Positions 5,124-5,144 of a DNA stretch of 5,144 nucleotides are shown in pieces. The notes beneath the pieces were generated by a model. The model had not been told where the DNA came from. It ran no database searches and saw only the letters and a list, made by a program, of their open reading frames with translations. Position 1 is the first letter of the stretch; each line of letters starts with the position of its first letter. The stretch covers positions 1 to 5,144 of the forward strand of contig USAR01000127.1 in NCBI GenBank assembly GCA_900552605.1. The letters run 5' to 3'. Source of the DNA: an uncultured Oscillospiraceae bacterium (GTDB lineage Bacteria > Bacillota > Clostridia > Oscillospirales > Acutalibacteraceae). A program made the position numbers and the translations under genes.

Positions 5124-5144
5124 AATTATCGTTGCGTTGAGCCG

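Overview
The window looks like chromosomal DNA from an anaerobic Firmicute, probably of class Clostridia (Ruminococcaceae/Oscillospiraceae-like). This is inferred from the protein flavour, the purine-rich Shine-Dalgarno sequences, the moderate GC content and the rimI-tsaD gene order. No 16S rRNA or other taxonomic marker is present, so the placement is tentative.

Four complete genes, all on the + strand, fill most of the window. (1) 152-598, rimI, a GNAT-family N-acetyltransferase of the ribosomal-protein S18 type. (2) 609-1616, tsaD, the catalytic subunit of the tRNA t6A37 threonylcarbamoyltransferase. It starts 10 bases after the rimI stop, so the two form the end of a typical translation-maintenance operon; in Clostridia tsaE and tsaB often lie just upstream, but neither can be seen here. 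(3) 2182-3084, a pyridoxamine/pyridoxal kinase for vitamin B6 salvage, with its own promoter region and an unclear start codon. (4) 3243-4997, a Na+/phosphate cotransporter with a C-terminal PhoU-like domain, followed by a strong intrinsic terminator at 5079-5123.

The non-coding parts hold most of the unexplained structure. A GC-rich interspersed repeat occurs three times: once inverted at the left edge (21-62) and twice in direct orientation after tsaD (1701-1753 and 1806-1852), so copies bracket rimI-tsaD. The 570-base gap between tsaD and the kinase also carries an 8-bp inverted repeat, several TTTTACA-type motifs, a TGTAATTTTACA palindrome, and an extended -10 promoter with an operator-like inverted repeat directly upstream. 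The 158-base gap before the phosphate transporter contains two potential RNA hairpins and a 29-codon small ORF.

I see no mobile-element protein, CRISPR array, tRNA, rRNA, toxin-antitoxin or defence gene. The four genes are ordinary housekeeping or transport genes, and nothing here clearly amounts to a new biological system. The points most worth following up are the repeat family, the kinase start and control region, and the leader of the phosphate transporter.
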